Assembly (NCBI GenBank): GCA_036556825.1
Contig: DATBIR010000061.1
Coordinates: forward strand, 1-35,946
Length of the DNA stretch: 35,946 nucleotides
Reading direction: 5' to 3'
Source: JAJKJG01 sp036556825
GTDB lineage: Bacteria; Pseudomonadota; Alphaproteobacteria; Rhizobiales; Beijerinckiaceae
This document shows, one piece after another, positions 31,049 through 35,946 of this stretch. The notes beneath the pieces were generated by a model. It was given only the letters and a program-made list of their open reading frames with translations, ran no database searches and was not told the DNA's origin. The position numbers were made by a program, and so were the translations under genes. Position 1 is the first letter of the stretch. Every line of letters starts with the position of its first letter.

Positions 31049-31326
31049 GCACGCTGGTGCTGGCCTGGTCCGTCACCGCGGCCCAGACTCTTCTCGGGCT
31101 GGCGATGCTGTGCGCCACATTCCGCATTCTTCGCGGGCCGCGGGCGCAGGACCGTGTCGTCGGATTCGACACCCTTTACGTCAACGCCATGCTGCTGCTC
31201 GTGACCTTCGGCATCCGCTCGGGCACCGCGATCTACTACGAGGCGGCGCTCGTGATCGCGCTGCTCGGCTTCGCCGGGACGGTGGCGCTTGCCAAGTTTC
31301 TGCTTCGGGGAGAGGTGATCGAGTGA
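31045..31326 (+). CDS. mrpF: Mrp antiporter subunit F
   Basis: 93 residues, three helices. RILRGPRAQDRVVGFDTLYV with the conserved Asp in helix 2 is the MrpF signature. ATG overlaps mrpE and the stop overlaps the mrpG GTG. In Bacillus a MrpF homologue is implicated in cholate/Na+ efflux. Confidence 0.95.
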   Translation: MSTLVLAWSVTAAQTLLGLAMLCATFRILRGPRAQDRVVGFDTLYVNAMLLLVTFGIRSGTAIYYEAALVIALLGFAGTVALAKFLLRGEVIE

Positions 31327-31691
31327 ACGCGGCGGCTGAAATTCCGGCCTGGGCCGAGATCGTGACGGCAGCGCTCGTCCTTGCCGGGGCCGCCATCGCC
31401 CTGATCGGCTCGCTCGGGCTCGTCCGGTTGAAGAGCTTCTATGCGCGGGTTCATCCACCCACGCTTGGCACGACGCTCGGGATCGGCTGTATCGCCACGG
31501 CGTCGATGGTCTACTTCTCGGCCTCCCAGACGCGACCCGTGCTGCACGAGATCCTGCTCGTGGTGTTCGTCCTGGCCACGACGCCGATCACCCTGACGCT
31601 CCTCGTGCGGGCCGCGCTGTTCCGCGACCAGTCGGAGAGGGATGCGGCGAAGGCCTCTGCCGATGCCGTCGGGATGAAGCCGGATCCGTAG
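31323..31691 (+). CDS. mrpG: Mrp antiporter subunit G
   Basis: 122 residues, three helices. LIGSLGLVRLKSFYARVHPP and TLGTTLGIGCIATASMVYF are the MrpG marks. GTG start in GTGA overlap with mrpF. Last gene of the mrp operon; a convergent USP gene ends 25 bases further, with no clear terminator. Confidence 0.95.
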   Translation: MNAAAEIPAWAEIVTAALVLAGAAIALIGSLGLVRLKSFYARVHPPTLGTTLGIGCIATASMVYFSASQTRPVLHEILLVVFVLATTPITLTLLVRAALFRDQSERDAAKASADAVGMKPDP

Positions 31692-31716
31692 GTATTCCCG
31701 GCGGGCATCTTACGCG

Positions 31717-32571
31717 TCAACTCTTCGGCGGGACGGCGAGGATGTCGATCTCCAGGGAGCGCAGCGCCTCTTCGCTGACGCTTCCGAGAACGGCCCTGGC
31801 GAAGCCTGTGCGCCCGTGGGTGCCGACGACGAGGAGATCGGGCCTGAACCGTCCGACGGCTGACTTGATCACCTCGAAGGGACCGCCCTCCTCGACAACG
31901 AGGGCAGGGTTGGAGCCGACGATGCCGTTTGCGGCAAGGAAGTCGATCACCTCCTTGGTGGCGCGCGCGCGCTCGTCGGCCACATGCGCGTCGATGGCTT
32001 CCCTGGGCAGCCCCGCGACGAACATCTGTCCCTTCGCCAAGGGATGGAACGCATGCACGAAGGCGATCTGCGCATCGCCGGCGATCTTCAACGCCTTGGC
32101 GGTCCTGATGGCGTTCGCGGACGGGGCCGACATGTCGATGGCGGCAAGGGCAGTCCGATAGGGTTCCTGGCCGTCCTTGTTCACCATGAGCACGGGCCAC
32201 GAGCCCATTCGGATCACGCGCTCTATCGTGGTTCCCACGAAGATATCGAGGAGAAGATGCTTGCGATGGGCGCCCAAAACGATCAGGTCGGCCCCGATCG
32301 ACCGCGCCGTGCGCAGGATGCCGTCGAACGGATCGCCGCCAACAACCAGGGGGCGGCAGGCGACGCCCTGAAGCTCAGCGACCACCTTGATCTGCTCGTC
32401 GAGGATGCGTTCGGCCTCGCGGCTTTCCAGTGCGACCAGATCCTGCGGCTGGTCGTCGTCGACGACATGCACGAGAGTGAGGTCCGCCCCATGCGCTTGC
32501 GCCAGAAGCCCTGCGCGTCGCACGGCGCGCTGCGAGCGCGTGGAAAAATCCGTCGCTGCCAGAAACTGCAC
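31717..32571 (-). CDS. Tandem universal stress protein, copy 2
   Basis: 284 residues, two USP domains. The N-terminus FLAATDFSTRSQRAVRRAGL is almost the same as the copy at 23939. Domain 1 loop is degenerate (VLGAHRKHLLLDIFVGTT). Domain 2 loop has G250, G253, G263 and S264 (GTHGRTGFARAVLGS), so it probably binds ATP. GTG start, with GGAGG eight bases ahead. The two genes flank the mrp operon in the same orientation. Cytoplasmic; the role (energy, redox or pH stress) is inferred from the family and context. Confidence 0.9.
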   Translation of the reverse strand: MQFLAATDFSTRSQRAVRRAGLLAQAHGADLTLVHVVDDDQPQDLVALESREAERILDEQIKVVAELQGVACRPLVVGGDPFDGILRTARSIGADLIVLGAHRKHLLLDIFVGTTIERVIRMGSWPVLMVNKDGQEPYRTALAAIDMSAPSANAIRTAKALKIAGDAQIAFVHAFHPLAKGQMFVAGLPREAIDAHVADERARATKEVIDFLAANGIVGSNPALVVEEGGPFEVIKSAVGRFRPDLLVVGTHGRTGFARAVLGSVSEEALRSLEIDILAVPPKS

Positions 32572-32836
32572 CTGCGCACCTCCGCTTGGGTACCAAGCAC
32601 GACCCTGTCGCCCCGTTCAATCGGCTTCCCGACGCTGGAGCCGTCTTCGGTCACGTCAAATCGGCTCCGGCTTTTCCATAGACGCATCCTCTCTGTCATC
32701 GGTGCTTGCGGGCACCCTGGTCAGTTGCGCGCGCACGCACGTGTTGCCGTCCTGGCGGTGCTGCCGAGGAGAACGTGGCGACAGCGCGTCCGGTTCAGCA
32801 TTCGCAGCCTGCACCGCACCGGGGCGCACGGACCAT

Positions 32837-34123
32837 CTAGCGGGTCGGGGCGACGCGCCAGATGGTGTTCGACAGGTCGTCGGCGACGATCAGCGCGCCG
32901 CGCGGATCGAGGGTCACGCCGACCGGACGGCCACGAGTCTTGCCGTCGCTTCCCATGAACCCCGCGACGAAGTCGACCGGTTGTCCGGCAGGGCGACCGT
33001 TGCGGAACGGCACGAAGCTCACCTTGTAGCCCACCGGCACGCTGCGGTTCCAGCTGCCATGTTCCCCGACGAAAACGCCTTCGGCAAACTCGCTGCCCAT
33101 CGCCGGCCCGGAGAAGGCCAGGCCGAGCGCAGCGACATGCGATCCGAGGCTGTAATCGGGGCGAAGGGCGGACGCGACCTTTTGCGGGTCCTCGGGACGC
33201 ACGCGTGTGTCGACATTCTGGCCCCAGTAGCTGTAGGGCCATCCATAGAAGCCGCCTTCACGGACGGCCGTGAGATAGTCGGGGACGAGATTCGGACCGA
33301 TTTCGTCGCGCTCGTTCACCACCGCCCAGAGTTGATCGGTCCCGGGCTGGACGGCCAGCGCGGTGGGGTTGCGCAGGCCGGTGGCGAAGGGCCTGTGCGC
33401 GCCCGTCTTGGCATTGACCTGCCACACCATGGCGCGATCCACTTCGGCCGGCAGGCCGCGTTCGGTGATGTTGCTGTTCGAGCCGATGCCCACATAGAGA
33501 AACTGTCCGTCGGCGCTGGCGGTCAGCGCCTTGGTCCAGTGATGGTTGATCGCCGCCGGCAGCTTCGTGACCGTGACCGGCGGTCCGCTTGCCCGGATCT
33601 GCCCATCCGCATAGTCGAAGCGCACCAGCGCATCCTGGTTGGCCACGTAAAGCTGGCCGCCGACCAGCGCGAGCCCATAAGGCGCGTTGAGCTTATCGGC
33701 GAAGACGGTTTTCTCGTAGGTGCCGTCGCCATCGCTGTCGCGCAGCAGGGTCAGGCGGTCGCCGCCGGGCACCGGGCTCGTTCCGAATGACTTGATGAAG
33801 CCGGCGATCACGTCCTTCGGCGTCAGGCTCGGCGCTCCCCCACCTCTGCCTTCTGCAACCAGGATGTCGCCGTTGGGCAGCACGAGGGTCTGGCGCGGGA
33901 TCTGCAGATCGGTGGCGATGGCCGTGATCGTATAGCCTTGCGGCACGGTGGGCCGCTGATCTCCCCATTCCGCCGGGTTGGCGATCTTCATGGCAGGGAG
34001 GAGCCCGCGCTGTGGAGAAGGCAGCTGCGGTTCAGGTCCATAGTGCGGCGGCTGCGGATCGCCCTGGCACGCGCTGAGAAAGCTCACGAGCACAGCGAGC
34101 GGAAGCAGATTCGCGCCGTTCAT
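32837..34123 (-). CDS. Lipoprotein PQQ-type sugar dehydrogenase (sorbosone/glucose dehydrogenase family)
   Basis: 428 residues. Lipobox LSAC with C19 after a hydrophobic N-terminus makes this a membrane-anchored periplasmic lipoprotein. The six-bladed propeller of the soluble-glucose/sorbosone dehydrogenase family follows: IPRQTLVLPNGDILVAEGRG, RDSDGDGTYEKTVF, LNAPYGLAL, the catalytic His region PAAINHHWTKAL, GLRNPTALAV, GGFYGWPYSYWG, and the C-terminal RPVGVTLDPRGALIVADDLS. It probably oxidises an aldose in a PQQ- and Ca-dependent way; no pqq biosynthesis gene is here. ATG in ATGA overlap with the DUF2231 gene upstream. The 265-bp spacer to the USP gene (32572-32836) shows no gene. Confidence 0.88.
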   Translation of the reverse strand: MNGANLLPLAVLVSFLSACQGDPQPPHYGPEPQLPSPQRGLLPAMKIANPAEWGDQRPTVPQGYTITAIATDLQIPRQTLVLPNGDILVAEGRGGGAPSLTPKDVIAGFIKSFGTSPVPGGDRLTLLRDSDGDGTYEKTVFADKLNAPYGLALVGGQLYVANQDALVRFDYADGQIRASGPPVTVTKLPAAINHHWTKALTASADGQFLYVGIGSNSNITERGLPAEVDRAMVWQVNAKTGAHRPFATGLRNPTALAVQPGTDQLWAVVNERDEIGPNLVPDYLTAVREGGFYGWPYSYWGQNVDTRVRPEDPQKVASALRPDYSLGSHVAALGLAFSGPAMGSEFAEGVFVGEHGSWNRSVPVGYKVSFVPFRNGRPAGQPVDFVAGFMGSDGKTRGRPVGVTLDPRGALIVADDLSNTIWRVAPTR

Positions 34124-34569
34124 GTCAGCCCTCCCGCGCGCGGGCTGGAGAAGCCGAGCCCCGTGGCCGCGACGGCCAGCGCAGCGACGATCGCCGACAG
34201 GATGAGCGCCTCCGGCATGCTGGCCCACACGTCCTTGGCGTGAACCAGCGCGTTGACGAATCCCAGGGCGAAGGCTGCCAGCAGAAGAAGGAAGTAAATG
34301 ATCGGCTGCCTTGCACGGCCACCGGCGCGGAATAGCCCGACGAGCGCCCACAGCAGCGCGACGGCCCCGAAGACCAGGCCGCCGACGATGAGCCAGGAAG
34401 CGAAGTTTTTCCACTGCACCTCGTAGCTTACGGCGTAAGCGACGTCGCTGAGCAGGACACCCAGGAACAGCGGAACGGTTCCCGCAAGCAGGACGGCGTG
34501 AAGCGGATGAAGCGAGCTTTGCTGCGTGTGTGCGACGATGACAGCCACGACGGATCCCGTCTCTACCAT
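34120..34569 (-). CDS. DUF2231 family membrane protein
   Basis: 149 residues with four hydrophobic helices. The opening HPLHAVLLAGTVPLFLGVLL and the WKNFASWLIVGGLVFGAVAL segment match DUF2231, whose members often sit beside periplasmic redox enzymes or PQQ dehydrogenases. The stop overlaps the dehydrogenase start by 4 bases, so the two are translationally coupled and the protein may anchor or take electrons from it. ATG at 34569; ribosome site weak (CAGGCGATC). Function unproved. Confidence 0.8.
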   Translation of the reverse strand: MVETGSVVAVIVAHTQQSSLHPLHAVLLAGTVPLFLGVLLSDVAYAVSYEVQWKNFASWLIVGGLVFGAVALLWALVGLFRAGGRARQPIIYFLLLLAAFALGFVNALVHAKDVWASMPEALILSAIVAALAVAATGLGFSSPRAGGLT

Positions 34570-34721
34570 GATCGCCTGACGAGCAGGCGACTCTTCGGCT
34601 TGTCATTCGTCAACGACGTGGAAGAGAGCCAGTTCCGCCCCGGTTCGCGCGACACTCTATCGGACACGGCCGCTGAGAGCCTTCTCGATCTGTGCAGAGA
34701 CGGCTCCGCGGCCGTGGCGTC

Positions 34722-35921
34722 CTACCCCCGCAAGGCCGCTTTCGCGCCCTCGGCGTCGCCGAGGGCGTCCTCCACCCAAAGGCGCAGGACGAGGATCCGG
34801 AACACGGCGAGAAGCGGTGCCGCGAGGATGAAGCCCCAAATTCCGAAGACTCCTCCGAGAACCGTGAGCCCGCCGATGATGAGAGCCGGCGAGATATTGA
34901 CGCTCCAGCGCTGCACGATCGGCGCGAGGACGTAGCTCTCGACGAGTTGCACGAGGAAGTACACGCCAAGGCCCCAGAATGCCATTGTCGCGCCTTGGGC
35001 AAGGCCGAACAGCACGATCATGGCGCCGGCGACGAAGGAGCCGATATAGGGGATGAAGGCAAACAATCCGGTGATCAGCGCCAGGATTAGGGCCGCAGGC
35101 ATGCCAACCAGCAGGAGCGCGACGTAGGTGAGCGCGGCGATGATGGCCATCGAGACGAGTTGGCCGATGACCCACCAGCGAAGCGTGATGGCCGACTCGT
35201 CGAGCACGCTGCCGGCGCGCGCGCGCTTGTCCGGCGGCACGAGCAGCAGGGTCCCCTGACGGTAGATCGACGGGTCGACCGCCACGTAGAGCCCGAGAAA
35301 GACGATCACGACGAGGTTTCCGAGCACGCCGGCGACGCCGCCGAGCGCCGTGGTCGCCGACGACAAGAGAGCGGCGGCTTTCGGAAAGAAGCTGCGCACC
35401 ACCGCGCCGAGCCCGCCCTCGCTGCCCGCTTCCTGCGCTGCCTGTCCCGGCGGGGTGCTCGGCGGCTGCGCCGGCGCCGGCTGTACCTGCCGATTTTGGC
35501 CGGGGGGCTGCGTCTCGCGCGGGGCTGGAACGCCGGCTCCGCTTTGGCTGCCGCGGACCTCGCGACGCAGTGCACTCAGTTGCCGCTGCACGGTTTCGAA
35601 GAGCTCATCCGCCTGCTGAGCGACCGTGTAGCCACCGAAGCTGATGCCGACGACGCCGAGGACAAGCAGAGACACGCAAACGACGGCCAGGCGCCACCCG
35701 TGCGATGCACGCCAAACCTTTCCGAGGCCTTGCGTGCAGGCATCGAGGAACACGGCGAAGAGCAGCCCCGCGAACACGAGAAAGAGGCTGCCCGAGGCGC
35801 GCCAGACGAGGAACAGGCCGGCAGCCGTGCCGAGCGCAACGGCGACGACGTGGAAGGTTCGCCACCCCAGACCGACGGATACGGATGTCTCCCACGACGG
35901 CTCAGCTTGTTGGTCGCTCAT
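34722..35921 (-). CDS. AI-2E/PerM-family transporter
   Basis: 399 residues with about eight membrane helices (YdiK/TqsA/PerM superfamily). Landmarks include LYVAVDPSIYRQGTLLLVPP, LRWWVIGQLVSMAIIAALTY, GLFAFIPYIGSFVAGAMIVL and APIVQRWSVNISPALIIGGL. Between the third helix and the next domain lies a long Pro/Gln-rich insert (residues 124-170), longer than usual. Members export autoinducer-2, or small solutes, or act as Na+/H+ antiporters, so the substrate is open. ATG at 35921; weak ribosome site. It stands alone, with 152 non-coding bases downstream. Confidence 0.88.
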   Translation of the reverse strand: MSDQQAEPSWETSVSVGLGWRTFHVVAVALGTAAGLFLVWRASGSLFLVFAGLLFAVFLDACTQGLGKVWRASHGWRLAVVCVSLLVLGVVGISFGGYTVAQQADELFETVQRQLSALRREVRGSQSGAGVPAPRETQPPGQNRQVQPAPAQPPSTPPGQAAQEAGSEGGLGAVVRSFFPKAAALLSSATTALGGVAGVLGNLVVIVFLGLYVAVDPSIYRQGTLLLVPPDKRARAGSVLDESAITLRWWVIGQLVSMAIIAALTYVALLLVGMPAALILALITGLFAFIPYIGSFVAGAMIVLFGLAQGATMAFWGLGVYFLVQLVESYVLAPIVQRWSVNISPALIIGGLTVLGGVFGIWGFILAAPLLAVFRILVLRLWVEDALGDAEGAKAALRG

Positions 35922-35946
35922 GAAGCATTTTCCCGTATTCCCCGAC

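Noticed and set aside
32283..32699. Minus-strand frame starting before the tandem-USP gene copy 2
   Set aside because: Has a fair ribosome site near 32687, but after about 40 codons it runs through the USP gene in another frame; no recognisable family.
1..35946. tRNA, rRNA, CRISPR array, integrase or IS element
   Set aside because: I looked for T-loop GGTTCGA-type sequence, regularly spaced repeats and transposase-like proteins and found none.

Overview
The window is GC-rich, densely coded chromosomal DNA. Its gene content points to an alphaproteobacterium, most likely Rhizobiales/Hyphomicrobiales: a fused Mrp/Pha-type antiporter operon, small proteins typical of this order, tandem-USP proteins, a Moco hydroxylase with XdhC, and a GCATGATCC-type palindrome. 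I see no rRNA, tRNA, CRISPR, integrase or transposase. Most genes overlap or abut as ATGA/GTGA/TGATG, and several use GTG or TTG starts with strong Shine-Dalgarno sequences.

Layout. (1) 1-1818: 3' part of a Kup potassium transporter. (2) 2265-8961: a periplasmic two-subunit molybdenum hydroxylase (IorA/IorB type), a small exported protein, a PhyH-type dioxygenase, a diaminopropionate ammonia-lyase and an XdhC maturation factor, plausibly one catabolic neighbourhood with matching CAGCA/TGCTG dyads in its control regions. (3) 8880-11999: a small membrane protein, a UspF-like stress protein and two tandem paralogous LysR regulators. (4) 11993-16744: an orphan aa3-type cytochrome oxidase subunit I, an AhpD-like protein, a DUF4142 protein, a cupredoxin and a di-haem cytochrome c. 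The oxidase gene and the cytochrome gene each carry a single-base deletion that breaks the frame. (5) 17328-22323: small-protein and signalling genes (Myb/SANT-like mini-protein, two Rnk-family proteins, a guanine-deaminase-like enzyme, a CBS-CBS-BON protein, a PtsN-like EIIA), separated by repeat-rich spacers. (6) 22395-23806: speD-speE, spermidine synthesis. (7) 23939-32571: a divergent stress locus and the complete mrpA(B)CDEFG cation/proton antiporter operon, bracketed by two paralogous tandem-USP genes. (8) 32837-35921: a lipoprotein PQQ-type sugar dehydrogenase with a DUF2231 membrane protein, and an AI-2E/PerM-family transporter.

Regions 3 to 7 read as an ion, redox and stress homeostasis island: K+ uptake, Na+/H+ exchange, polyamines, three universal stress proteins, nucleotide-sensing CBS and Rnk proteins, and extracytoplasmic electron carriers. 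That joint role is an inference from content. The most useful leads are the two frameshifts, two copies of a ~140-bp dispersed intergenic repeat, a shared 20-bp control motif upstream of two unlinked loci, the mrp leader with mutually exclusive pairings, and several very short conserved-looking genes.
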